NCBI GenBank assembly: GCA_024699855.1
Contig: JAMPIQ010000001.1
Location: 14,012,001 to 14,076,000 of the forward strand
Source of the DNA: Aphelenchoides besseyi
Taxonomy: Eukaryota; Nematoda; Chromadorea; Rhabditida; Aphelenchoididae
Length of the DNA: 64,000 bases
Direction of reading: 5' to 3'
The position numbers were made by a program, and so were the translations under genes. Within the stretch, counting starts at the first letter, position 1. Each line of letters opens with the position of its first letter. The notes below the pieces were generated by a model that worked only from the letters and a program-made list of their open reading frames with translations, ran no database searches and was not told the origin of the DNA. Of this stretch, positions 13,902 through 25,895 are shown piece after piece.

Positions 13902-16900
13902 TCACAAAAATGCATCAGTTTCTCCTTCTTCCGTTTGACCTTCTGCTTCGACAGTCGAGTTCGAGTTGATGTTCGATGAGGGGCCGATGCCCAAATGCGG
14001 AGTCGGGTTTCGGGAACCCAACGGCGAGCCGCCTTGTTGTTGAACACGTTGAACTACAGCTGCAGATTTACGACTCGATTTCTTTGCTTTCTTCAACATT
14101 TTTGCCTGAAAGATTCAAAATGTTTCGATTACAACTGGTTAATCATACTCTCAACGCCGATTTAAGGATCGTTATCGAACCGGGTGGTTGGATGTGAGGT
14201 TCCCCTTAAATTAAGTTTATGCTTGTAAAGTGGATTTAGAACTGACCATCCACCTGAACAGGCCACTCATCTCTTGTAGTGATTTTGATCTGAAAGTAGT
14301 GAGTGATCAATCGGTTGCAATCCTTGTTCTTACACTTCCGCCCTGCGCAATTCGAATTCCCGCAGCAACTTTGGATTGAATTAAGCCCAAACGTGTGATG
14401 TCAGGAATTCCAACGACTTCGAGCATTCCGTCCGAATGAGTTGGTTTCTCTGAAACGCATCAGTCAATTCGAACATATCACTACGAGCTGAACGTACGAA
14501 ATCCAGACTCTTCTCTTGCCGTGCCCCATGGATTAGCACCACTGCCCCAACTTAGCAGATTCAGAATGACTATTCCCTCACAAGCCGGCAACTCAACCGG
14601 TTTACCGTCGACTTCCAATTCGATTCTTTTCCACAGATCTTTGCAGTTGCGTTCGAAGAACACTTTTTGCAGGCCAATTTTCACATATTGAGTTTTGTTG
14701 AAGAGCCGAGAACTAAACTTCTCGGGATTCGCATCACGCTAAATGACAATTGCATCGATTGGAGTGTTGTTGTGTTACCTTGTTGTGAAATTGAAGACAA
14801 ACATCTGCGTCGATTCCAATTCCGAAATAGTTGTTCATGATGATCATCGAAGTTTGATCTTCCGGATTACTCATCGTCTGATCGATCTCTTGATTATGCT
14901 CGTGAGCACTCGAACTGGTCGGTTGTTGTTGAGTACGTTCCTCTTCGTGAAACACCACAGCCCATCGATCCAACTGCACTTCTTCCGCTTCGATCACGTC
15001 CTGCAGAATGTCGATCGGATTCTCTTCACCCGTGTACCCGCCACCCCAACGCAATACACGAGCTAAATCGTTACCCGTTCCCAACGGAACCACAGCACAA
15101 GGCGGTGAGAAACAAGCAGCGTCCTAGAAGAGATTCGATTGATCGAATTGAAAACTCACTTGTTTCGCAATATCTAGACATTGCAAAACCCATCCAATAG
15201 TTCCATCACCACCAGCAGCCAAAATTCGATATTTGGGAATGTTGCGGAAAACGTAGAGACTGAAAACTTCCGTCGATGCAAGCAAACTGCATTGAACTCA
15301 CCCAACCAAAGGTCCACCTTTTAAAACATCGAAAACTTGAAATGGATTCAGAAGTCGACGAAATGCAGTCATCAATTCCAAACCCTGACAGCCGCCGGAT
15401 TTCACGTTCACCAAAACCAACAACGGTTCCACATCCGGAGGCAACATGTGAGTTTGAACATTGGGTAAACACAAAACAATCAACTTTTTATCTTTGTGAA
15501 CAGCGTTTTGAAGCCGTTGGACGGCGGCAGTCGCTGCTTTCGGAGTGTTGAAGGTGATGATCAGAGATCCGTACTCAAAGTAAATCGGACCAATGGCTGT
15601 GAAGGGTTTCTCTGAAAACAATCATATAATGCTCCAACGTTTCGAGTACAAACCTTTGGCTCCGAGAAGCTTCAACAAAATTCGTTCGTATCGTCGCTGT
15701 TGAAGTGATGGCGGCAGATTGCCAACAAAAACTGCGTGATCTGAAAACAACGAATTCGTCTAGATCAATCTGAACTAACCATGTGGGTCTTCTTTCTCTT
15801 GAATGTAAAAGCGAACCACGTGATAGCGACGAAGTGAGTCCTTCAAACTGAGCGTTCAAATTGCCGTAAGTATGCAACTCGCCTTTCTCAAGTTTCTAAC
15901 CAATTGCAACATGTTCTCCTGCGGATTTGCGGTTCGTTCAGCCACTCCACGCTCCAATGAGACCTCAATCAAATGGTACTTGTTCCATGTAGTTCCGTCC
16001 ATTCCGAAATCGTCCAAAGCACCGCTTAGAACGTCTTGAACGAGAGTTTCTTTGGTTACGGTCATTTCGGTGAACGTGACGGGAATTCGCAGCCAACCGC
16101 CGTAGACTTTCACGATCGCTTTTTCGGGATCGTCGCGATAACGCAGAAAGATTTGTGCTCTTTTACCATCCGGACGTTTCATGTTGCGCAGTGGAATCGG
16201 GTCTTCCAATGGTTCTTCTTCGTCGCCAACTGAAAGAAGTTTACTGTGCAATCGATGCGATTGCAAACCTTCGAATGGTGCCTGAGTCACGTAGTAGTTT
16301 TCGGCGTTGTCGTTGATATGAAATCTGCGCATTGCGATGTCGCGAATTTGCTCTACTGAAGCCATTTTTGGTACACTGGCCAATCGAAAGACCTGATTAC
16401 GTTGAGAGTTGTTGCCGTCGTAAATGCGCAGAATCTCGTGATCGTCCCGTTCTTTCTCTTCGCCAAATCCCGACTGATCATCGGCTGTGGTTCGTGAAGG
16501 CGAAGAAACTGAAATCGAAAAGTCGATTAAACAGCTGGTGATCAGACAACCGACCTTTGCGACTGCCGTCATTGTTGGCTTGGCCATGAATGTTCAAAAG
16601 TTGTTCCATCGGCAATTCGGTACGTGGTATCGTGACTGAATTTGGGGGCAACATGATTTTGCGTAGGATACCAAAATCGCATTCTTTTTTCACTTGACGA
16701 TAACAAACGGCATGAGCCTAAATGTGAGTTGGGAATGCCGATGATTAGTTTGTTTACCGTCAATGTGCACCATTCGCATTGCATTCCCGTAAAGCACTCT
16801 AACGAGTAGCACGGTTTCTTGCAGACCACGCATTTCGAGTCTCGAGGTACGTTGCCTTCGCGCATATGATGATATTGTTTATGAGAGACTTTGTCCAATG

Positions 16901-17363
16901 ACGGTACGAAAGTTGCCGCTTCTCGACAATCACTCACAGCCAAATCCTGACATTCGGTATGCACGTAGTACTCACAAACTTCGCATTCAATACTCCAAAC
17001 ATCGTCCGTTCGTTTACGACAAACACAACAGAATCGGCGTTTGATGTTCTGTTGGGGTTCGGACCACGTATGTGCTACCGGATTCTTGATCAACTGCAAC
17101 GCCACACCGCTGCAATAGGAAACAACGGTGCGAAGACAACGATCGTGACAAACGAAATTGCAAACTGAAAAGAACGACATTCGAAAAGTCACGATAACAT
17201 GCTCACCTTCGCAAACGTATCCTTGTGATAGCATACCCCATATTTTATCGCAACAGTGATGGCAGTACAGCGGTTTACCGAACGTCTTTTTAACGAAGTA
17301 GTGACCGTGGTCGCGGCCCAAAGACATTAAGTTCGCGTCCACGTTATGACCCTCGGCAGTCAT
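13902..17363 (-). CDS. dgk-1: Diacylglycerol kinase theta (DGK-1)
   Basis: This lipid kinase phosphorylates diacylglycerol to phosphatidate. In C. elegans DGK-1 acts in neurons downstream of Go and limits the DAG pool that drives synaptic release. The product is roughly 950-1000 residues, the DGK-theta length. In order: three C1 zinc fingers (HYFVKKTFGKPLYCHHCCDK; RRFCCVCRKRTDDVWSIEC; SKCVVCKKPCYSLECFTGMQ), a Ras-association region (about 330-430, starting IFRIY-like DHEILRIYDG), then the catalytic domain. The latter contains LVNVKSGGCQGLELM, the nucleotide-binding GGDGTIGWVLQCL (near 15200), VPLGTGNDLARVLRWG, IMNNYFGIGIDADV and the accessory LLSWGSGANPWG. The basic tail KMLKKAKKSSRKS is near the end. 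All introns keep frame. The start at 17363 is the first ATG of the C1 frame, and a further 5' exon cannot be excluded. It converges with the transporter gene. Confidence 0.94.
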
Positions 17364-20300
17364 TTCGCTTTGACTTTATACGCACGACGAGAAGGCGGAG
17401 AAACAGGTGCGCGGTTGTGTTGACGACCAGAAAGGCGGCACCGTTTTCTGGCGGATCTACAAAAGAATATAGTGATTCGAAAGGTATGGAATCCGCGAAC
17501 TCACCAGCAAGTTGCGTCGAAGATCGAGATGAGTGGTGGACTTCAAACTCAACAACACATGGAGACCAACGAAATGAGCGCTGAAATCATGATTCTCATG
17601 AAGACGTGAGTTGAAGGTCGCTGAAACGCGATTGACGTTCGATTTCACCTGTTCAACTGGAAACTTCCTATTGGAAATTACTCGACCAAAAGTTAGTCCC
17701 GATTTGACAGAGAAAACCGTAAAGTCGAATTCCCGGCTACACGTGCAAACTTCAAAAACTTTTCTGTTTACGCGAATCGCTCAACGCGTCTTCACCTGCC
17801 CGATTCTCGGACTACAAAAACGCCGATTTCCGCATCGTCCAAACGCCAACGAACCCACGCAATGGGAGGCGCAGAATTTCGAAAAGTTTCTCTTTTTTTG
17901 CGTCTTTTTGGATTGTGCGCAGAAATTGGATTACCTTCAACGGCCAACTGCAATCAAAGACACAAAGCGCGCGAAACAACCTTCTCTACAACGTCAGTAA
18001 GTGACTCTTGAATTGGATCGTCGAGAGTCGTTGTTTGGCAACATGTCTTTTAATGACTTGCGGGTTCCTTATCGTTGATTAGTAGTCCATCGTAATCACA
18101 AGTAGTCGTCGAATTGCAAGCTCTCGTTTTCATCGACTTTTACCGCAACGTTTCCAAGCTTCCGGGCGCGCTGATCCACCGGGTCACGTAATGAATACGG
18201 TAAGCCGGTTGTTCGATTTTGATCCAACGAAGCGGAAAATTCGACTTTTACGAAACGAAAGAAAATTCCACGGATTAGGATGTGGATTTAACGTCGAAAA
18301 ATAAAACGCACGCTTTTTAACCCAATTATCACGACTCTTCACGTGCGCACAAAAGTTTCCGTTTTGGACGCGAACAAAAACGCGAACGACAAAATTTTGC
18401 GCTCGAACTGAAATCCCCAACAATGCGCCGGCAAAGATCTTCGTCGATCGGGCCGTTTCGGTGTATGTGTGATGGAAAGAAGGTGGCGCCCGAAGAGTCG
18501 ATTAGCAAAAAACGATCTTCTTCAAAAACGCCTCCCACGAAGAAGCATTTTTGGACACGATCGAAAAAACCATCGGACCGCAACGCAAAAAAAGACAAAA
18601 CGATCTCAAACGTTAAATTCGAGAGCGGACGGCGCATTTTGGCCCCTCGGAACAACACAAAACCTAATTCAATTTCGTTTTTGAAACGTAAAACGGCGGT
18701 TCCTTTTCCTCTCGATTAAAAAAATGATGAGCTTCGAAACCGAGGGGGGAAGCGGGCACACGCATTTTTGATTTGAATGCGCAAATTGGAAACGGAAGTC
18801 GAATGGCAATTTGAACGCGAATAATCGACGAGTTTCAATTTGCGTCTCAAAATTTTTGGGGTTTTGCAAAAAAAAGAATTTTTAGTGCCGTCAACCAAAA
18901 TTACCCGGTTATTGGTGTCGTCGAGCCGAAGAGATTGTTCCATTTTTTTGGTCCAAAATACGAAAATCGAAACAAAAAACGTCTACGCATTGAAAGGAGT
19001 TCAATTTTGAATCGAAATTAAAATCCGCGAATTTCCCCAGACGCCTTAACAACTTACGTCTGGACCCGTAGATTAGACGGCAGAAGAGAAGTTCGGGATC
19101 ATCGCGCTGACAACGAAGCTCAACCGCCGAGCCCAAACAGCTCACGTAGTATTTTGGAACATCGACGAGGACCACACGATTGCGCAAAGTCTGTCCGAAC
19201 GTCTGAAACAAAAACGACGAGTAATCAGCTGGTCGAATCGGAGAACCGACGCGTCGCGAAATGTGGGCGAACGAAATTGGCGATTCGTGACCAAGCAACC
19301 GGCACGGAATTCAAATTTCGAATCGCATAACAGAATAGAAATTAAACGCGAAAAAGTTCCCCAAAACGGCAAACTCTGAAGTAATTTCTTCGTCTCTGAA
19401 GCCTCTTCTTCCTTTTTTCACGTCCATTTGTCGTCCAGTGGCCATAAAAAAAGGAGGGGGGAGAAAGAGACACACACGACCGACCGTCTCTTATATAACG
19501 TTTTTGTCTCCGACCGTTGTCCAGAGAGTTTTCTTCTCTCGGCCACTTCTTTCTTTTTTGCCAAAAAGTCGTAGATGACGTTTCGCTTTTTTGTTGTGCG
19601 CTAAAGCTTTCGCACTAATTGAAACGCTAACAGTCGGTCAGAACCGCGTTTTTGTGGGCAGTCAAACCGTCCGGGGACGGCGTGTAGTCGTCGACGAATT
19701 CCCGCGCCTTTTTTTGAAGCTCGAAGACGAACGGAAGTGAAGGATCAGGACATTTGGCAGATTATGCGGCAACAAATTATAAACGAAATGAAGAGGTGGA
19801 AAACACCAAATTGGCCACGAAAAAAGAAGAGTAGGCAACGTGCATCAACACAACAAAAAAGAACTTTCGCGTCCAAGAAACGACTCCCAAAAGACCGGGT
19901 GTTTGAATCCGCCCCAAGTTCAAAAGAAAAGTTTGTGAGATGAGTGACTTGCCAACAAAAAAATTAATCCGCTCTCCTATTTTGTACGTAATCACGCTCC
20001 TCCGACCGTGTCTTCGCCGAGCATTCGGATTTCTGAAGATAAGGAATGCGTTTGCTTCACTAGCTAATTCTCAAATTGGTCCGTTGCGGCCAATCAAGCG
20101 CTCATTTGCCGGAAGTCGTCGATGAAATGAAGGTTGAAATGGCCCTCATGGTTTTAACTGAATGCAACTCTGTAGTCATCTAAATGGTCACGATCTTCGG
20201 AGCCACTACAACGTTCACAAACCTTCAATTCGATCTTGACACTTCCTTAGCTTTCTGATCGTTCATTTGATTTACTGTTCAGAGTGTGCGGTTGACAGTA

Positions 20301-21311
20301 AGAAAAAATTGTCTACAACAAAAAAAGACGATACGGTTGGCGGAAAAATGGGCACAAACAAACCGCTAGTCACGTGTGCGTATTCGAATTTGAACCCAAA
20401 AACGTTAAAAGCCAAAAAAATCAAAAAAAAAAACTCTCAAATTGCAGCCGGTTAAAAGGAACGTCGAAAAAGCGCGGATATCAATTTCAAGCCAAAAAAA
20501 GGGACAACCGAAACCCACGCAAAAGAAGTGCGCATCCAAAATCACGATTCCAACAAAGACGCCAAAGAAGACATTAAACGACTTGGCAATGAGAATCGAA
20601 AAGTGTCGACAGCAAAATGAGGAGCACGCAAAAAAAAGAAGACAAGTCGGTTCATTTTTATCGTCAAACGGAACTTTTTGGACAAAAAACGCAAATTGAA
20701 AGGACGGCGAGCTGCAGACGACGACGATCAACGACGCGCGACATCGCGAAAATCTTTGCCGTGTCGTTCGCAGTCGACTGTCAAAAACAGTTGTCGTGTG
20801 CCAAAGCCCAAAAAACGAATCCCGCTCTAATTGAAACCTCAAAATATTCGTTAGACGAGATCAATAGAAACAAACGGGAAAGTTCAGTGCGAAAAGAAGA
20901 TGGAGAGGCTTCTTTGTTTGTTGTGCCGAAAGCCAAATTGCTGTTTTTTGCTCCCCAAAGAGACCGTTGGCACGACTTTTGATATCCGTCTTTCTTCGTT
21001 CTTCCTTTTCGGTTCATCAGCGCGCATTTAAACGCATCGTCCCAGTCGAAATCAATTCCAGAAGACCGGAGCTCTGGAGTTTGAAATTCAATTGAGAAAA
21101 GTGCTAGAAACGTTTACCATCGAACAAAGGGCTTAACAGACGTATGAGTCGGTTGAACAGATTGTAACAAACTAATCTCTAGCTCAGATATCAGGACTTT
21201 TGACTCAAACATTTGAACTGAAAATTGTTTCACAAAATGTTTGAAAAACAGGCCACAAATCGGAAACTTCAGATGTGCAATTCAACTGAGCACTGCAAGC
21301 GATTAAGCAAA
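17364..21311. other. 4 kb spacer upstream of dgk-1
   Basis: No gene is supported. The DNA alternates A/T runs (for example the poly-A around 20400-20450) with CpG-containing blocks. It contains many short ORFs on both strands without splice context or known motifs. A TATATAA lies near 19492-19498, and a short CA tract lies near 19470. Given its place, part of it is probably the 5' regulatory region or a 5' UTR intron of dgk-1. Confidence 0.5.
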
Positions 21312-21713
21312 ATGCACAAAACGTTCATTTTGATTGTAATTGGCAATTCCTACGGCGTGAACGGCGGATAAGAGACGTCTGGTACAGAAATTAGTATTCT
21401 GCTTAGTTATCCTATCAATCCAGCTCGAGGCTTTGGCCCCCGTGTGTTTGCTTATCTCATTCGTTACGGTCCCGAAGTCTTCAGGTAAAAATTTAAAACA
21501 GGGATCTTAGAAGTTCAAGCTTTTAGCTTCCACAATTATTACTTTTGAATTCCAATTGTTGCGCCAATGATCGGCGGACTGCTGGGAGCTTGGACGTACA
21601 TTGCACTTATCGGAGCACATCTCAAGGATCCAGTAATTGTCGTTGCCAAAACAGAACCAATGACCTTGAAAAATGGAGCACCCAACGAATTACAACCACT
21701 TAGTGAGGACTAA
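21312..21713 (+). pseudogene. Aquaglyceroporin remnant (C-terminal part)
   Basis: Only the last part of a major intrinsic protein is left. It reads LIVIGNSYGVNGG, then PINPARGFGPRVFAYLIRYG around the second NPA pore motif, then IPIVAPMIGGLLGAWTYIAL for the final membrane helix, and a tail ending at TAA 21711-21713. There are three lesions. The intron donor after NGG reads AT in place of GT (near 21359), TGA 21546-21548 sits where the family has Trp in YYFWIP, and the usual Asp of NPARD is Gly. The upstream four helices and first NPA motif are absent. The remaining intron (about 21485-21525, ending TTTTAG) is still in phase. The 3' tail frame is open, so decay looks fairly recent. Confidence 0.82.
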
Positions 21714-22133
21714 AATCGATCCAATTGATTTCACGTTACTTGTTATTACTTTTTAACTTGTTCGTTAGACCTTAGTACACGCATCCATTACATTCGTGTT
21801 AGTAAATTAAATAAAATAGTCATTTAATGACAAAGAGGATTTGTTGGTTTTTTGCGCTCGCTGTGTTCCTAGAACCGATGATGCAAAGAATGTGGGAAGT
21901 CATCCGAAATGATCTTGAGTTTCTTAGCTGTGAATACTAAGAAGTCAAATCAAGTGAATATTATATCTATTGACTTTGAATACTAAAGTGCGAGCTAAAG
22001 CAATCTACAGTGAGAATGTCAAGCTCTGCATGAACCGCGTCTTCCAATGTATACACTCTCAAATTCATCCTCTATTTAAAATTGGCCGTTCATTACAGAT
22101 CAAAATTTATTCGTAAAAAGCAATTACAAGACT
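21714..22133. other. Short intergenic region
   Basis: This is the 3' flank of the aquaporin remnant (AATAAA-like motif near 21810) and of the convergent minus-strand gene. I see nothing else in it. Confidence 0.6.
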
Positions 22134-23552
22134 TCACTTTAGTACTTTAGATCTTTTTTTCAACTCGAAACTGATCGTCGTTTTCTGTGACAAGGCCGCA
22201 AAACGTTCTCTGATTTGCTGCTCAGTTTCTATTAGTTCTCTGAAATTAAACACGTGTTATCGTCCAGTCATTGTACACCTACCCAGTTATTTTGTAAGTT
22301 CCGGATTGTGGAAATGGACACTTTTGCTTGAAATTTGTGGGCAGTCGGCCGATAATGGACTTGTAAGCCGACAGTCGGGCATCGAAGATGCGTTTCAGTC
22401 GAAGCCAAACCAAATCAGAAAGCTTCTCCGGTTGACTGAAAAGAGTTCCTCTTAATTCTGCAGTTTTGATTTGAACTTACTTGAAGTTAACTCGATAAAC
22501 GTTGTATTTTGATGGATCATTACCAAGTGTCGCCACCATGAGCGGTTGGCTACCATCACCACCAATTGAACATATGGAATCAAATTCGATGTTTGTTCTT
22601 TTCCACTCCAGTGTCTCCAAATCTAACGATGATATTTCATCCTTACTTCGAATCGGCGATGGATAGTCGCAAACAATAGTCTTCCAACACAACACGTGAA
22701 AACGGGTACTACGCTAAATCGTCAAAAATGATTATTGCGCTTCACAAATGCAACTTACTATGCATATATGCTTCACGATCTCATAATTCTTGGTTGGCTC
22801 CCGTACGTGTTGGCCGTTTGAAAGTGAGATTTTGACCAAATCGATTGGTCGACCAGAATCGGTCTTACTCCGGTTTTGGTAAGCCAAGCCGTAAAGAAAG
22901 CCATCAAAAAACCCAAACACTTTCACTCCTACAGGAACATCCAGTGGTAGTGGAGATAATTGGAGTTGGTCTTCACCTTCCATTTTGATCGTAAAAAACT
23001 GGTACTGAGGACTCATAGCTCTAATTCTCAAAGCCAATTCAGACAAGTTCTGTGGACGAGATAGTGGGAACCATCCGTCAAAATAGTACTCATAGTCGAC
23101 CGGCACTGAAGTTGTCTTTCTGACAATGACCAACGAATCTTCGAGATTGATTTCACCAACTCCCAGATACAAGGTATACGAGTCACAGAACTTGAACAGG
23201 ACCAGCATTGTACTCAAGTCTGATGCAAAAACGCTCTCAATCTGATATCTTTTGTGCGTTTTCAACGGAGATCCTTCGTTAGATGCTGCTGAGATATCGA
23301 GAAAAAGATCCCTAAATAAGAAGGTAAAGAAAGTGGCTTGCAAGTTTACCTTCGTTTTGAGTGGAATAAGTCGGCAATAATGATGGCGGAAGACTCGAAA
23401 CCAATCAAAAAGCGACCATCGAAAGAATGGTTAAGCCTGCACATGGACTGCGGGATCTGGCCCATAAAATGACGCTCATATTTCGTCATAACATTTTCTG
23501 TCATTGTTCTAGTCGGAAACGAACTTTTGACAGTATCACAGAATACCTGCAT
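22134..23552 (-). CDS. Unrecognised protein of about 410 residues
   Basis: Five exons in good frame form one chain. Blocks include MGQIPQSMCRLNHSFDGRFL, KRYQIESVFASDLSTMLVLF, VDYEYYFDGWFPLSRPQN, VKVFGFFDGFLYGLAYQNRS, SLDLETLEWKRTNIEFDS and VWLRLKRIFDARLSAYKSI, with a basic C terminus ending RSKVLK before TGA 22134-22136. Alternating beta-like hydrophobic strands and aromatic/Gly turns suggest a beta-propeller-like fold. There is no signal peptide or membrane segment. I do not recognise the family; it may be nematode-specific. The start is uncertain: the frame opens at 23552, but an internal Met after an ACTAG acceptor near 23510 is equally plausible. Splice sites are canonical and no stops interrupt it, so it is probably a working gene. 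Confidence 0.65.
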
Positions 23553-24540
23553 GTTTGAATCAATGAAGAAAGAATGTCCGAAATAGCACGAAATCGATTA
23601 ATGTTGTTGAAACACGAACAAGAAAAGGGAATTCGCGCAAATGTTAAAATATAAAGTATTTGGACTAAAAGTTAGCATATGAAAAGTGATAGTGTTGGAT
23701 TTTAGGTTGTGGACTCTGCTAATGACCTACCATTCAACCCTTTTTCAAGTGTTTTGATAGACCTATACTCCTAAGCTCAAAGCATTTCAAGTAGAAGAAA
23801 ACCACGGATTCTTAGCGAAGTTTCAGCAGACCGACTTATCACAACAATAAACAATTGAAGGCCCAAAATTCTTATGAACAGGTTCTCTATGGGTGCCAAA
23901 GTCTGCACTAAGAATGACGACTAACAAAAAAAACAAGTTGAAGGAGTGCACAGAAAAGTTATCGAAGAAACAAGAGATAAACGAAAATAAGTGGGTTCTT
24001 CGATTTTTTGGACACAACACAAAGCTGCATTCGAACAGTCTTCCAAATTCTCGTTCCAAAATATTCATAGCTTTAAAAGCGCGTTTATTGTTGGAAAAGA
24101 CGGATCTCCGGATCCCATTTGACTGCTACGAATATTCTCGCAAAAAAGGAAATTGACAGCGTCCAATTTTGCGCGACCAGCGCTAACGCCCACAACTCAA
24201 ATGACGCTTACCTCTGGCAAACTAAGCGTTAACGATCTTCGGACCGCGAATACGAGCATTAACTTGTTGAACTTGTTCGCGTTTAAAAGCAGATCATTTT
24301 TTATTTACTTACAAACTCACGTCGTTAACATTGGCAGCACAATTAAAGGCATAATCAACGCTTGCTGACTGTCTGTTCCCACCAAGCCTTCGATCAGAAC
24401 AACTTCTGATTTGTTGGTACAACAGCTTATGATTGAAAAATTAGTTTTATTGCAAATTCAAAAAACAAAATTAGAAATGATTTGAAGTCGACGTTTTCAA
24501 AGTGTCCTTTGGCAGATTGACCTGCACAAATTTGTCGCTT
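23553..24540. other. Intergenic region, no gene seen
   Basis: The ORFs 23823-24068 (-) and 23893-24156 (+) overlap antisense, have no splice context and match nothing I know. The 3' end of the decayed kinesin fades out near 24540. Confidence 0.5.
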
Positions 24541-25275
24541 AAAAGCCAAAAATGTGAAAAAATAAAGCTATCTGTGAGTTCCCACCCAACGAATCACAGA
24601 AACCAAGTGAGCTTGGAATCGCGATAGGAGATGTGTTTCGCCGGAGTGTTTAACGCCAGTTTTCGAATAACGTTTGCGAGCGTCAGTAGCGACAAGTTGG
24701 TCTTCTGCACCTCCTAAAATCACGAAAAATGAACGAACAAAAACTGCGACTCACTTTCAAGCCCTGTTCATCCACTCTCGAGACTTTGGCATTCTCCGTT
24801 CCGGCCAAATCGACCAAATTCAATCGACATCTGATTCGACGAACATTCTGCTTCTGCATGCTTTGAACCGTCAGAAAGATGGTGATGATTGAATGTGATC
24901 GGGAACTTCGCTCATTCATCGCTATTCTGGAGACATGTCGACGTTCGTTCCCAAGTTTGATGAGCCCCATCACTTCTGTGATATTCGTTGACAAACAAAC
25001 TGTGGCGTTTGTTTACGTTCGACGGTCTCTTTCTAATTGCGGATCTTTGGTTTTATCTTCGGATTGAGCAGATCGATGAGCTCTTCCTTGTACAACTCGA
25101 CGAACGGTGCTTTGATTTGGTAGTTGAAAAATTCGTCTCCCGACTGAAATCCGAGAAATAAAAAACGACAGAAATTGAGCCCACCGTCTTCCTTCGTTTC
25201 TTCAACTCATTGGAAACGAACTGAACGGAACGCGGAATAATTCCTATTTTCGTTTCGAACTGCGGATCATCGTGA
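24541..25275 (-). pseudogene. Kinesin motor-domain pseudogene (kinesin-12/KIF15-KLP-18-like)
   Basis: Pieces of a kinesin motor can be read in order on the minus strand. They are GIIPRSVQFV, then FVELYKEELIDLLNP, NITEVMGLIKLGNERR, then the switch I region AMNERSSRSHSIITIF, then the switch II region LNLVDLAGTENAKVS, then LANVIRKLA, HISYRDSKLT and DSLGGNSQ. Breaks include TAG 25033-25035, a shift of frame before STNITEV, and another between SKLT and DSLGGNS (around 24600). Switch II has GTEN where working kinesins have GSER. The P-loop end of the motor, the neck and the stalk are missing. GIIPRS and the YRDSKLTWFL context resemble kinesin-12 best, but the class call is tentative. Confidence 0.85.
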
Positions 25276-25448
25276 TTCGACTTCTAAGCGTGTTCATGAC
25301 TTGATTTCAAATTCGATTTCTGCATCAAGCGAATCGACTGATCTTTAATTAACAACGTTAATTACTCTAACGTTGCGTACTTATTCCTGCAAATAAGAGC
25401 AATTGAAATCAACTGCCGTCATCGCTGCAGTCCACTTACAAAAGCCGA

Positions 25449-25895
25449 ATTTTGAAGTATATTTTTAACTCCAGTTTAGCTTCCGATCAACTTCAGCTCT
25501 TCAAACTATAAGCATTGTATTTCCACGTGCTCATTAATAAGTGTGCCAAATAGCAGATGACCATCATCAATGAGAAGAGCTGCACAAACTTTTGCAATTT
25601 TGGACGATTTTTGACAAATTTCTTGGCTTTGAAGTGCTCTCATTTCTCTCTCAGTTATCCGGTGTCTACAAGTTTACGCACAATCAATAGACAGACTTTC
25701 AAGTTTTCTATTAACACAATATAAACAATGGCTGTTGCCAGAATCTCTAAGCTACATCGATTTGCGCGATGGACATGTCATAAAAGGGAATGGGGGGTGT
25801 TGTGTATTTTAGCTTGTTGGATGATTGGATTCCGCTGATATTCACAGGGTTTAGAGTCCAGTAATGGTTGTTGTTCTGCTAATCACACGCTTCTA
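25449..25895 (-). repeat. Duplicated segment, copy A, carrying decayed coding sequence
   Basis: About 445 bases recur at 32000-32450 in the same orientation. A core of about 150 bases (25533-25685) differs at only a handful of positions. On the minus strand both copies spell two exons: one with KYTTPPIPFY and QIDVA, and one with MRALQSQEICQKSSKIAKV and DDGHLLFGTLINEHV. An intron (donor GTGTTA, acceptor TTGTAG) joins them in the same phase in both. This copy has TAG 25747-25749 where copy B has Trp. The source protein is unknown to me. I read it as a fragment of a broken gene that was then duplicated, or two paralogs decaying separately. Confidence 0.75.

Noticed and set aside
17611..18000. 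129-codon plus-strand ORF upstream of dgk-1
   Set aside because: No recognisable motifs, acceptor or poly(A) signal; similar-length frames occur on both strands through the same spacer.
20405..20982. Antisense ORF pair (145 codons minus, 121 codons plus) with Lys/Phe-rich sequence
   Set aside because: It arises from poly-A/poly-T rich DNA: Lys-rich one way, Phe-rich the other. Composition explains it fully.
25533..25685. The conserved duplicated core as a structural non-coding RNA or MITE
   Set aside because: I see no terminal inverted repeats, target-site duplication or Pol III boxes, and the two-exon reading with shared intron phase explains it better. A genome-wide search could reverse this.
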